Assembly (NCBI GenBank): GCA_033239525.1 | Contig: BSYO01000019.1 | Location: 8,166,592-8,230,591 of the forward strand | From: Nepenthes gracilis | Taxonomy: Eukaryota; Streptophyta; Magnoliopsida; Caryophyllales; Nepenthaceae | Direction: 5' to 3' | Length of the DNA stretch: 64,000 nt | Shown here: piece by piece, positions 36,481 through 46,904 of the stretch | How the letters are laid out: each line of letters opens with the position of its first letter | How positions within the stretch are numbered: the first letter of the stretch is position 1 | Program-made: the position numbers and the translations under genes | The notes under the pieces: model-generated | What the model was told of the DNA's origin: nothing | Seen by the model: only the letters and a program-made list of their open reading frames with translations | Database searches by the model: none

Positions 36481-36888
36481 TTGTCTCTGTCGCATGGCTC
36501 TAATATTCTTCCGTATTTTGAATGATTAGAATCTTCTGGCACTGCTTTCGACTGCTCGGTCCTCGTCAATTTGACGGTACGGCCTTGTGGGCAACACGGT
36601 CTTTTGGCAGTTCGACTCACGACGGCTTGTCCCAATGCTCGATCAGGACACGGCCGGTCGAACTAGCCTCGAGTTCACCAGGGCCGCACGCCAATGGTTT
36701 GTGATCTAGAGAAGTGACGCGCTAGGGCATCAATAGTTGAGCTGTGTCACCGTCGTTGTGTCAATCGAAGTGCCAAAGCACATTGATTACAATGGGATGC
36801 TTCACGTCACGCGTCATAATAGCACTGGCGAAAAGACACGTTGCCTCAATGCCTTCAAATGACGTTGTCGCCAGGTCGGGGAATTGGC

Positions 36889-36895
36889 TATTTAA
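36889..36895 (+). promoter_or_regulatory. TATA box of antisense ORF
   Basis: TATTTAA in the context TTGGCTATTTAAGCAC, 100 bp before the aORF ATG. The element at 41328 has TTAGCTATTTAAACTT at 43669-43675, 79 bp before its aORF. A TTCAAATGACGTTGT block (36854-36868) just upstream is mirrored by CTCAAACGATGTTGT at 43638. Confidence 0.6.
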
Positions 36896-36994
36896 GCACT
36901 AGCCCTCAACCATTTCCTTCATTGCTTGGCGTCTACGAATGTCTTAGTCCCTAGACTTGCCATCTTTCCTTCTAATCGATTTCTGCTCTCCTGA

Positions 36995-37775
36995 ATGGCT
37001 CACCGAGATGTCATTGACATTCCAACATCATCTGCCTCGTCACCGAGAGCGCCATTTTCCTTTGTCTCTAGGCCTTTGGCTGAGGAGGGAGGTGCTGACA
37101 AGCGAATGACGGAGGTTATTAGAAAAGACGACCCAATGGGTGTGGTTGCCGCAGAGGAGGGGCGCCACCTGGGCCTCCAGGCTCCTAAGTCTGATGGGGC
37201 CTTGAGGGTACCTCCAGGGCTTGAGACTGTCGGGTCTTCCTGCCAGGTATGTTCGTCTCTCAGGGAGGTAGTACAAATTCTTGCATATGTATTTTCCGTT
37301 GTGGCTTCTGGCTAACCACTCTTTTCGCTTGATAGGCTGCGGAGGGTGCCTTGTTGGAGGGAGGAAGCTGTGTGCTTGTGAGGGGATGAGATCGCTCACT
37401 TGCTGCGCACGCATACCAATTGAGTCACTAAGGAGATGGAGCGTCGAGTCAACATTGCTGTCAGCAAGGCACTGCAAAATCAGGCACGTGCTATCTTAAT
37501 CAGGCTCTATCTAAGTCTAAGGTGAGACTACGAGAGCTCTACGAGACTCACGCCTGGGTTCCTGGTAGGATCGCCTTACTCGAGGATAAGCTAAGGACCA
37601 AGCTCCGTCCTGAGGAGTTGGCCCCATGCTTTTCAGTCTCAATTTTTCATCCAAGGAATGCCAGTGCTCGGCAGTGATCAGATTTGTTGGGTTCTACCAA
37701 GGATGTCATCGAACCTTCGTCTCGTCCGCCAGATATCCCCTAGCCCTAGGATCGTCCTTCCTCCGATCAGTAGAC
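36995..37775 (+). pseudogene. Tat antisense ORF (aORF), pol-less element
   Basis: Starts ATGGCTCACCGAG and encodes MAHRDVIDIPTSSASSPRAP, a Pro/Ser/Ala-rich, then Glu-rich stretch. It lacks the N-terminal globular block seen in the other copies, so the N-terminus has an internal deletion. A predicted intron 37247-37335 (TGCCAG|GTATGTT to TTGATAG|GCT) interrupts the frame and is followed by a coiled-coil-like exon with MERRVNIAVSKALQNQARA near 37436. Stops and shifts follow. It probably ended near 37775. Position, strand, intron and promoter agree with the aORFs at 15361 and 43754. Confidence 0.6.
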
Positions 37776-38399
37776 TACATTTGCATTTTTCTTAGGCAGA
37801 TGGCCCGCTTTATACATCTTGATTTTTGTAATAAAACAAATAGACCATTGAGAGCATTGTTGTTGGTGTTCATGTATACATAGCAAGCTTCCCTTTAGTC
37901 ACTTTCCCTTTTTTTCAGCTTTGCCAACTAAATACTGTTGTTATTGTCGCCGGGCTTGCTTTGGGCACATCAACCTGACCGTGTTCGTTCCATTGGGGGA
38001 ATGTCGCAGCACTTTGATTTTGCATTCTAGTGCTCTTTCCCGGGAACGGGACGTCGTTGCACGTCTATGAGTGAGCCTCATTAGGGTCAGCTAGGTTTCA
38101 TGGCCGCAACTACCAGGCTCGGGCGGAGTCGTAGGCCATCGTCTACACACAATCACTAGTACTCAGCCCTATTAGAGGACATTGCAACTTTTGTGCTTCT
38201 AGTTTTAGTCTGCTGACTATGGTTAACTGATGGTGCTCGTCCCTTTTGGAGAGAGTTATTGCACACATGTTGTGGAAGCCCCTAAGGTTTTGGTGGCCAT
38301 CCAATGGGGGATCCAATGCTTGGTTTGCGAGCCCCCCGGACCGTGGTGTTCAACTGCACATGGGCCGCTTGGTAGCAGGGCTAAGAAGAAAGACTGCGG
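37776..38399. other. Tat element spacer between aORF and gag
   Basis: Contains aORF 3' UTR-like DNA and blocks shared with the other element: CCCCTAAGGTTTT (38280 here, 46315 there) and AGCCCCCCG (38330 and 46366). The join to gag near 38400 is where pol has been lost. Confidence 0.6.
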
Positions 38400-39206
38400 G
38401 TTCTAATAGACTAGGTGCTTGAAGAAGCTGCCCAACTCCAAAGTAGTGATAAAGGCACTCAACTTCACCTCTTCGGTGAGTCGAAATATCTGTCAGGCCT
38501 CCCAAATGAACCGGACTAGGATGCACTTCAAACTTTTTCCTTGCTTTTGTTGGAAGCGAACGAGGTGCCACGACTACTTCTCCTCTCATTGGCTGGAGGC
38601 GAACTGTGACGGGAAGCAATTAGCGAATGCCTCGAATGACCGGATCGAGTTATGTTGAAGGCTGTAGAACTAGGTGCAAGTATCCCCTTTGAGGGTCAGA
38701 GGGAAGTATTGATACATGACAGCTTTACCCAGGCTCTGGAAACTCAGCAGAATGCGGAAGTGATCCATTGGGTTGGAACTCCCATAGTAAGGTTCCAGGG
38801 CCGACATTTTGAATTTATAAGAAAGTGGCTACATCTGAATTTCCATCATGAATGGCGATCTCCTTAGATCCTTGGAGCATATGTCAGTGCCTTCCCTGAA
38901 CACATGTTGCCATATCTTCTCCACTCTCTTCTCCATCCGAGGGGAGGACGCAATCCTTTTAGTATTGAGAAAGGTCCTCAACTTCGAATGGTTTGGAAGA
39001 GGGATGTGGGTCCAAACGACTACCTGCCCGGGGCAGTTGCGTATTGCAAAAGGCTTTTCCTTGGGCCGACGGCCTCTTGTCACTACGAGAGTAGCAGGGA
39101 TTCCACCGCTCTGGGCTGTCCCTTTGCACCCCATGACAGTCAGCCCTCCAACCGTGTTCGGGCCTTGCTGCTCGAGGCCGCGTGGGCCTCGGTGTCGTTG
39201 GGCCAC
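38400..39206 (-). pseudogene. Tat gag remnant
   Basis: Gag of a Tat-type gypsy element on the - strand. From right to left it reads PFMMEIQM, YKFKMSALEPYYGSSNPMDH (about 38840-38780), FQSLGKAVMYQYFPLTLKGD, SLQHNSIRSFEAFANCFPSQ (about 38675-38610), GKSLKCILVRF and LTEEVKLSAFITTLELGSF, ending near 38418. These are the standard retrotransposon gag blocks of this clade. At least four stops plus an upstream frameshift inactivate it. The C-terminal gag half is missing. Confidence 0.85.
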
Positions 39207-39510
39207 GGGATCTTCTCAGCCGAGTGCCTCTTTACTAGATTCTTTCTTTTTGAGGCCGAAGCTTGTGTAACAAAGGCGTAAGCCTCCAATTGCTGCTCGT
39301 CTTGACAAGCGTTGATTGTTTGGAGCATCTTGAACACATCTCACATATGGACAGCGAGCGCGCACACGTCAAGTTCAGGTCGCCCCCTATATAGCTGCCC
39401 ACTGAGGGGTCGTCGCCTTGGGTGGTTGTGTTCCTGGCTGGCATGCTAGCTTGTGCCCTGATATTGACCATATTCTTTTCATGAGTGTGGTGGTTGGACT
39501 TCTAAGTCGT

Positions 39511-39528
39511 TCCCACGGATGGCGCCAA
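39511..39528 (-). other. Primer-binding region of pol-less Tat element
   Basis: On the - strand the LTR end (CGTATCA) is followed by TTGGCGCCATCCGTGGGA, the tRNA primer-binding style common in plant gypsy elements. This fixes the inner edge of the 5' LTR at 39529 and the orientation of the element. Confidence 0.8.
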
Positions 39529-40258
39529 TGATACGTCCTTGGATTCGGATTATTATACGAATTAGGGAGTCTCCTAATCCTCCACGGCGGGTCAAGCTCA
39601 GGCGAGTTCGATCTCTATCTCTGATAGCTTTGGTCTTGTGTAACACAACGAACAAACAAGAAGTTAGAGAATTGGCGGGACTCACTCTCCCGTTTGTCCT
39701 CTAACGCTTAAGTTAGAAATATTTTTAAGGGAAAAGAAAAATGAATGATGCAAGGTGTTATTATGCACCACTAAAAAGAATGAGAGTTATAGCGGAGGTT
39801 TTGGTTTGGGCGGTTGTGCTCAACTAGGAGCAGCTTATGAGTGATGATGAAGGGCTTGGTTCCGGTAGTTGCACTCAGCAGGGAACGACTTATAAATAGT
39901 GTCAGAGGGCTTGGTTTCTATGGATGTCCTTGGCAGAGAGTGGCTTTTTTGAGAGAGAGAGTGAGAGCTCTTTGTTTCATCTAGTCAATCGAGTGGTGGC
40001 CAGAATCATCCTCCTTCCCCCTCCTTTTACCTGCAGGAGTGAAGGGCATTTGTAATGCTGGTATCGATGTGGTTTTGGCGCCAATCCAGTTGACAACTGT
40101 CCCAGCAGGATTCACCGGACCATTCTGGCAACCATGGAGGCTGTCAATGTTAGTTGTCATTTTGGGATGATTGTGTGACAATTGGTGGTCTCAATCTCCC
40201 AGCATACTGACGGATGGGCCTTGTACCGGGATGGCCCACAGCGGTACTGGACCCATAA
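39529..40258 (-). repeat. 5' LTR of pol-less Tat element
   Basis: From TGATACGTCC to about 40258, where the expected final CATCA reads CATAA. It carries a deletion of about 200 bp relative to the LTR at 34480: after CAATTGGTGGTC it jumps to TCAATCTCCCAGCATACTGA. Confidence 0.8.
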
Positions 40259-40665
40259 GGTAACCAACTCGATCCTTCAATATCTGATCAATAATGACAA
40301 AGCAGCTAAAGAGAATTCGTTTTTCATAGTATCAAGCTAAGCTGCATGATTCCGTACCAACAACTTTGTACCATAGAGCTTTCATAATAATCGGATCTTT
40401 CTGCAAGTGATTAAATAAAAGTATGTTCTTTTTACATTTCTTAGTCTTATATTCTCCGTCATCAATAGGAAAACAAGTTGAAAACCTAGATAATACTGAA
40501 CAAGAATCAAATGAATCAAAACAACACATTCAGAACCACGCAACTGAAAAATAATTGAAAAGAATTCATCAATCGCATACGAAACAAATGCCAGACAGAA
40601 GCACTAAGGTGTGCGAAAGAAATAAATAAAAGAATATCAGTTAAAAGAGCAGCAGTAAGGAATAC
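40259..40665. other. Presumed intron sequence after first exon
   Basis: Non-repetitive, no coding frame. Begins (on the - strand) at the GTATTCC donor of the leader exon at 40666. Confidence 0.4.
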
Positions 40666-40745
40666 CTGATATATCGGGGGAGAGAGGAAGAAAGGATTTG
40701 GACGCGGCTAGGGTTTATACTTGCAGAGTTCAATGTGTGAAGAAC
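40666..40745 (-). other. Putative non-coding first exon (5' UTR) with telo box
   Basis: On the - strand a TATA box (40778-40771) is followed about 30 bp on by a likely start near 40745. A leader with AAACCCTA (telo box, 40716-40709) and a CT-rich tract follow, then ATATATCAG|GTATTCC, a good donor. Telo boxes near the start site are typical of plant translation and RNA-handling genes. No ATG lies in the exon, so the coding part must be further left. The only host CDS on that strand is the RNA-binding gene at 29229. The link is inference. Confidence 0.5.
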
Positions 40746-40770
40746 GCCACAGTCCCAGAAAATTCTTCGA

Positions 40771-40778
40771 ATTTTATA
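40771..40778 (-). promoter_or_regulatory. TATA box of putative host promoter
   Basis: TATAAAAT on the - strand in the context GCGCTATAAAATTC-like, placed correctly for the leader exon at 40666-40745. Confidence 0.55.
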
Positions 40779-40789
40779 GCGTGGAAAAG

Positions 40790-41322
40790 AGAAATATCAG
40801 TGGGGTCTCATAGGATACGGTGCTTTCCCTCGAGACGGAACAATTGCATCAGACTGAAAGATTAAAAATATAATTGTTTAAAATCTATTTTATAATTAAT
40901 TAAGTTAATCTAATAATTAATTTTCTTTATTTTTGTCAATTAATTTTATATCTTTAAATAATAAAAAAGTCCATTTAAGATTGCCTGGGAGGCTGTTGCT
41001 TGGACTCTCAGTTGAATTTGAGAATGTTATTTTTTTCAAAGGAAAAGTACTATTTATTTTCTTATTTTTAACCATTAAATTAAAATTTAATAATTATAAT
41101 TTAAAAATAAAAATATAGTAAATATATTATTAAATTTTTTATAATATAATTTTTATTAAATACCAAATATAAAATTTAAAAAAATTTAAATTTAACAATA
41201 TTGAGTATATATTTAATATTTAAATTTAATCATCAAATATTTTAAATTTAACCTCCGAGAGAAACTTAGCATTCAGGCTTCCATTCCCAATCATAGTAAA
41301 TTGGAGTTAATTCATCTTTATG
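40790..41322. other. Promoter-upstream AT-rich spacer
   Basis: 40860-41250 is very AT-rich with TTAAAATTTAA runs. No gene is seen. Ends at the probable TTAGT duplication (41323-41327) of the next element. Confidence 0.4.
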
Positions 41323-41327
41323 TTAGT

Positions 41328-42324
41328 TGATATGTCTCCAGATTTAAATTGTTGTATGAATTAGAAAATCGTTTGATATTGCCAGGTAATTTAAATTGAA
41401 GCAGATTCGGTCTTCGTCCCTAAGAACCTGGATCTTATACACCACAACGAACAAACAATAGGTTAGAGGATAGCGAGACTCGTTCCCCGATATATCCTCC
41501 GATACTCAACTTAGAAATTTTTTTTCGACGGAGAAAAATATGAAAGAATGTGAAAATGCGTGGATGCAAGCGTAAGAGAGGGGATTGTGTGTGTTGCATA
41601 GGTGTGGGCTTCAAGAGATGCACTTGGCTGGGAATGGCTTTAGGAAGGTGCGCTTTTTAGGAATGGCAGCTTTAAGATAGGTGCACTCGTAGGAAGAGTG
41701 GTTTTGTGAGCTCTCAGTGTATACGAATGCTAGAGAGTTAAGAATATACTTTATATTTGAGGACTGATTGTTTGATTGCTTGATTGAGGATCCCCTTCCT
41801 CATGGTAGAAAAGGGGCATTTATAAAGCAAGTACCGACTTAGCCTTACGGCTAATGAAAGCTGTCTACGTTGATCCGCTGAGCTGTGTCAGCGATCACAG
41901 GGAGCAGTTATGGTAACCACTGTTGTTTGAGAAAGCAAGTACTGAATTAGCCTTACGATTGGTGAAAGTTATCTGCGTGGACCCGCTGAGTTGTGTTAGC
42001 GATCACAAGGATCTCGGGGTGATACGCAATCATGGGGGCACAATCATAGGGCCGCGTTATAATGAACACTGCCTACTTATATACGCTGAGTTGTGAAGGC
42101 TGTCGGCTAGTGAGTTGGAGGAACGACCGTTGAGGTGGCATATCACATAGCTCTAATTATTTGTTTTCTGTTAGGCAGTTCCAGGTCGATCTGCTTGGGC
42201 CAACCGCATTGCCTTTCTGAATCTTTGGGCTAATGAAGTATCCTGTTGGGCCTCTGTCTCCTGGGCCTATCTTCCTTCTGCGGACTGAGTTTTTAGGCCG
42301 ACCCATGTGTCGCCATATCCATCA
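41328..42324 (-). repeat. 3' LTR of large Tat element
   Basis: 997 bp, from TGATATGTCTCC to CATATCCATCA, followed by CTAGCACC as in the other Tat copies. It shares CACCACAACGAACAAAC, GTGGGCT and GGGGCACAATCATA blocks with 55073-56022. It carries a private tandem duplication of about 108 bp (copies from 41827 and 41935, both with TAGCCTTACG and GCGATCACA). Confidence 0.85.
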
Positions 42325-42529
42325 CTAGCACCTTTGTTGGGAGGTTTGAAATTTCAACTCCCGATGTGTTCAGCGATGGAACGCCAACTGTAGGCCTGCA
42401 CGCCCATTCCTCCCCCAGGCGATCTAATAATTTGTCGTTTAGTCAATTAGGATTTAATTCGATCTTCTGTGGATTACGCTAATGTGGGTAATCCCCTCGT
42501 ATTGATGGCCTGTTGATCCTCCTCTCAGC

Positions 42530-42540
42530 TATAAATGGAG
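42530..42540 (+). promoter_or_regulatory. Antisense TATA box 1 of large Tat element
   Basis: TATAAATGGAG, identical to 35724-35734 and in the same position relative to the LTR (about 205-245 bp inside). It heads the unit that seems to end near 43200. Confidence 0.6.
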
Positions 42541-43200
42541 GGACTCTCTATGCCTTACATCTTGAATCGTCTTTATCACCCAATGGTGTGAGAGTTCAGA
42601 GTTGATATGGAGCCTATGCTGCCACAGGTTGGGATTAGAGAAAGCTCTTCTTAAATGTTCGAATGCGAGATTTGAGGATGCACCAAAAATCTATCTTGGT
42701 TATCCTCTTTTATATGGGAAGTCGCATTGGTTTTCCTCTTTTATGCCTATTCTAAAACTAGACCCACTATTTTGTAGCTAAACCTGGGTTTTAGGCAGCA
42801 GCTCTTTGCTCCACTCTTCGGCGTCGGGCAATTTTCTTTGTGGTACTACTTCTGGCTCTGGGAAGACAGAGGGTTTCTTTTTTTTTTTTACTCTCGGCCC
42901 CTCAAAGTGGGATGTGCTAAGTGTTAGGTTTTTTCACTTCGGGGGTGAGAGATTCTAAGTGCACTTGCGCCTCGTTCTTGTAAGGGAGGGTTCTTCTACT
43001 GCATCCCTAATATTGCATCCCTGTGGACGATGCTGCAATGTTGGCAGATGAGCTTTACTCTTGCAATCATCCGTCTTGAAGTTGGTTGGATGACACAGGT
43101 CGGATCACTACTCTATGTATTTTTTTATTTCCTTTTGAATTGTACGTCCACTGTTGTCAACTTGTACGTTGTAAAAGGAATTGATAAATAGAACTTCCTA
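42541..43200 (+). other. Putative second antisense transcription unit (decayed)
   Basis: Homologous to 35735-36480. It ends with TTGTAAAAGGAATTGATAAATAGAAC (43168-43193), matching the end of the other copy and resembling a poly(A) region. Short protein-level matches are IPVDDAAMLAD and GWMTQVGSLLYVFFYFLLN. No long ORF remains. Confidence 0.4.
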
Positions 43201-43668
43201 AGCATTACTTGCTATCTTTGTTGTTTGGTGTTAATATTTTTGTATGATGTGAACAATTGAAGCGTTTGAATATTACTTTTTGTTACATGATTCCTGACAG
43301 TCTGATAATTCAAACCATTGACAACTCAGTCTTCTGACAATCTAACTGACAATAATGTATCTTGTACACACGACTAGGATGTAAATCTACTGAGCTTGTC
43401 TCAAGCTCATCAGGGTTGCTTGTTGCCAGTTTGTCGTCTTGGTAAATGGTGTGTCAAGGCGTCATTACCTGTTTCGTGCCGCCAACTTGCTGATCATCAA
43501 GGGCGTTAGCTAGCAGGGGATTGCACAAGGATGTGTTGCGTTAGTCATCATAACCGATCCAACAAACTGACATGCTACGACAATTTGTAGTGTTAGCACG
43601 TATCGCAGTCATTATGGAGACGCACCTCTTCGATGTCCTCAAACGATGTTGTTTCTGGGTGCATTAGC

Positions 43669-43675
43669 TATTTAA
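43669..43675 (+). promoter_or_regulatory. TATA box of antisense ORF
   Basis: TATTTAA in TTAGCTATTTAAACTTTGAG, 79 bp before the aORF start. It aligns with the box at 36889. Confidence 0.6.
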
Positions 43676-43753
43676 ACTTTGAGCCTTCACCACTTCCCAC
43701 ACTTCTCTTCTTGATTCAAATCGCTCTGTCCTGGTTCACCTTTCTTGCTTTTC

Positions 43754-45727
43754 ATGGCTTCCTCGGGCATCGACGTGATCCCATCTATTCTTACTTCACA
43801 AGATGTTGAGTTTTTGTATATTCGATACAATATCCCAAGCGCGATCTCGTATTTGCTTACCATCGACGACGACAGGGCTTACTCCTCGTGGCATGGGTTC
43901 ATTACCATTTATGAGGCCCATATGAAGGGAAGCCTCTAAATCCCCTTTGCATAAGAGCTGTATGAGACTTGGTGTCTATAGACATTCCAGTAGTTCGCTT
44001 CCACCCCAATGTCGTTCGATACCCGGTTTCCTTATATATCTTCTTCTGTCACCATGGTCATTCCTTGGACACATAGACCATGAAGGTGATCTTACGATTC
44101 AACCAGGAGGTAGGACTAGATTTTATTCACCCCCGCAGGAAGTATCAAATAAGCGAGGGGAACTCAAATTCTGTAAAAGTGTTGGAAGAACTTGTTCTTT
44201 TATTTGTCGGTCCCTTCCGACTGAGGCCCTTCCAACAAATGGGGCAGAGTGGATACCATCTATACTAGAAATATCTTAGATTGGGAGGAATCCATGATGA
44301 GGCTGCTGACGGAGCTTTTGGAGAAGCATTCAAACTCCTTTCGCTAAAAGGACTATTGGTTGTTTGCAAGGGCACTCATATGAGCTGAGTGGGAGTCCCG
44401 GGACAGAACGGGCTAATGTCATTGCCTTGCCGCTTCACAAACCCAAGAGAAAACCGAGGACGTTGAACAGTTAGGACTCTCCTAAGAGGACAGCTAGCTA
44501 GGAAGCTCCATCTCGTTCCTCCTCTTATGACTTCGACTTGGTCATTGTGGAGGTGGCGCATGATGCCGATGAGTCATCTAGGAGGCCGGGCTTTATCCCT
44601 TCTCCTCCTATCCATAAGTTTTTGAGGAGGCAGCTGAGTCTGCCGATGGCGATGAGCCCCCTATTCATTCTACTTTGAGAATAAGTGACCTTAAGACTGG
44701 TAGGCCAGGTGAGTTGATCAATGCTCCAATCTTGACCCAGTACAAGGTCCCTGTTGTTATCGCCTCATCACCCGAAGAGCCTGCTACCCTCCTACTATTT
44801 TTGTTGAGTAGGGTCCTAGAGTGATCAAGTGGCCGAAGCTCCTATAGAGAATAATGTGGAGGTGGCGTCGACTGATGAGGCACCTTGCTTGGAGGCTCCG
44901 ACATCCAATGTCCCAGAGGTTTCCACTACTTCCCCTTCACTTTCGAGTTCTGGGGTGCCCATTCGCCGCCAAGAGGTGCCTCTATTGGGTTAAAGGACAC
45001 CATCTACTTTTTTGCATGGGGCTCCACTGGGCCCTTCATCCTTGGAGGAGTTGCCTTTCATCAAGGTACGAATTGTGCAACTTCTCATTTTCGCATCTAT
45101 TATTAGCATTGTCTAACCACTTACTTTTTGCTTGCAGTCACAGAAGATGGTGCATCTATTGAAGGCTTGTTTGCACCAGCGAGATGCTATGATTCGTCAG
45201 CAGGATGCGAAGATCTCTTGCCTATCCCAGACGTGTGTCGATTCAGCTGTGCCCAAAGAGATGGACAGCCAAGTGAACGTTGTTGCTGTCGAGGCGTTAC
45301 AGAGTCAGAAGCAGGTTGCCAACCTCACCCACAAGTTGTCCAAATCCAAGGCAAGATCCTAAGAGCTCACAGAGGAGAAATCTTGGGCTCTGGATCAAAT
45401 CGCCTCACTTGAGGATGTGCTTCGTGGGCTAAGCAATACTTTGCTAATCTCCGAAGCGAGTGTGCTCGACTTAAAGAATTACTAAGGATCCGATTCAGTC
45501 TGAAAGTTGGTCGTGTACTAAACAACAAATTCTGGGATGGCATTCACCTCTACAGACGGATCGCATTCTTGACAACTCTGGACTTTTCTGTTAGTTTCTT
45601 CGATCTAATGAACACGGGTGCTCAACGTCGACCTAAATTGGTTGACTCCCCAAAGAGAGGAAGGGAGCCCTTGCCACACTCACTAGGGGGCTCCCTGCCT
45701 TATGATAGTTGTCTATTTGAGTCATAG
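43754..45727 (+). pseudogene. Tat antisense ORF (aORF) of large element
   Basis: Starts ATGGCTTCCTCG and reads MASSGIDVIPSILTSQDVEF, then NIPSAISYLLTIDDDRAYSS and HGFITIYEAHMKGSL, the plant 'putative gypsy type transposon' N-terminal domain (PF04195-like, from memory). A stop at 43937 and later shifts break it. Acidic and Pro-rich stretches follow (about 44540-45060). A predicted 72-nt intron 45066-45137 (CATCAAG|GTACGAA to GCTTGCAG|TCA) leads to a coiled-coil exon with MVHLLKACLHQRDAMIRQQD and VAVEALQSQKQVANLTHKLS. Likely end near 45727. Antisense to pol and next to the 3' LTR, as in known Tat aORFs. Biological role unknown. Confidence 0.7.
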
Positions 45728-45879
45728 GCATTGGGAGTATTTTGTATCTTTGAGGCAGATGGATGCTCCTTGATATACATTTTGACTTTTCAATAAATCA
45801 ACTAGATCATTTTTATCATTGTCGTCGATGTTTCCGCACATATGCCGAATGCCTTTATTCAATATTTTTTCATTCGCCG

Positions 45880-46080
45880 GCTAAGCATTATTACTATTGT
45901 CACCAGACTTAGCTTGGACGTATAGGTCCGGTTATGCTCATTCCCGCGAGAGAAAGTCGTAGCACTGGGAAAGCCTTTTTGCTCGCTAAGCGTTATCGTT
46001 ATTGTTGCTGACTTGATAGAATCTGTTTATCCAGTTGCACTCATTCCCGTGAGAGGAAGTCATGGCACATTGACTTGCTA
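45880..46080. repeat. Imperfect tandem repeat of about 100 bp
   Basis: Two units share GCTAAGCRTTAT, TATTGT, CTCATTCCCG and GAGAG(A/G)AAGTC. The element at 34480 has one comparable unit near 37930-38010 (TATTGTCGCCGGGCTT). Variable repeats beside the aORF are common in this clade. Confidence 0.55.
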
Positions 46081-46904
46081 TGGGAGGATGTCATAGCAAG
46101 TTTGTTGGTGACCCTCATTGGGGCTAACTGGGTTTAGTTGCTAAGTTGCCAGGCTCTGGTGAAGTTTAGGCCGTTGTTTGCATGGAATATTAGTACTTGG
46201 TTCAGTTAACAGACATTGTGACTTTTGTATGTCTGGTTTTTGTCCACTGACCGTTGTTAACTAATGGTGCACTCTCCTTCAGATGAATGTCATCGCACAC
46301 TTGTTGATAAAACCCCCTAAGGTTTTTGTAACCACTTTGATAGGGAGGTCCAACTTTCGTTGTTAAGCCCCCCGAGCCATCATGTTCGACCTTGTATAGG
46401 TCGTTCCGTTATTTGGACCAAGGTATAGGGTTCAACCTCATTTAGGCGACTCAATTAGTGGACCAAGGTTTTTGACTATGCCATAGACGGTTGTTTGGCA
46501 GTTAAGAATGTTCACCCGACTTAGGGGCAGTTTAGTTCGTTTGATTTTATATGATGGTATGTAAGTATTCAAATGAACAATAAATTAGACAAACAATCAT
46601 TTTATTAGTTGAAATGTGATACATAGTACAAGCACCTCGCGTGATGTATGCTGGACTTACATGTGTTTGGTGAGAAATTATTGACAATATATTTTGAGAT
46701 GGATAGCGTTCCAAGTTCTCGGGACCACTTTGCCATTCTGAGTGCATAACTTATATGCACTACTCTATAGAATCACTAAAACAACGAATGGCTCCTCCTA
46801 ATTTGGGAAAAATTTATTCCTGTTGGCATTCTTACCTGTTGTTTTTATACTCTATAGAACTAGGTCCTCCACATCAAATTGGCATGCTTTCACATTCTTA
46901 TTTT
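46081..46904. other. Tat element spacer between aORF and integrase
   Basis: Shares the CCCCCTAAGGTTTTTG and AGCCCCCCGAGCC blocks with the other Tat element. No coding sequence recognised. Confidence 0.5.

Larger units (their letters stand above)
34480..40258 (-). mobile_element. Non-autonomous Tat-type gypsy element (gag + aORF)
   Basis: About 5.8 kb, gag on the - strand. From right to left: 5' LTR 39529-40258, primer-binding region 39511-39528, gag about 39200-38400, then directly the aORF region (37775-35560, encoded on the + strand), polypurine tract 35479-35490 and 3' LTR 34480-35478. Protease, RT, RNase H and integrase are all missing between gag and aORF. The order is the same as the pol-bearing element at 41328. 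The flanks GGTGG (34475) and GGTAA (40259) match at only three of five bases, so the TSD is unclear. Confidence 0.85.

Noticed and set aside
38848..39281. Two long + strand frames of 140 and 125 codons
   Set aside because: They are opposite to gag on the - strand and are not conserved in the other Tat gag.
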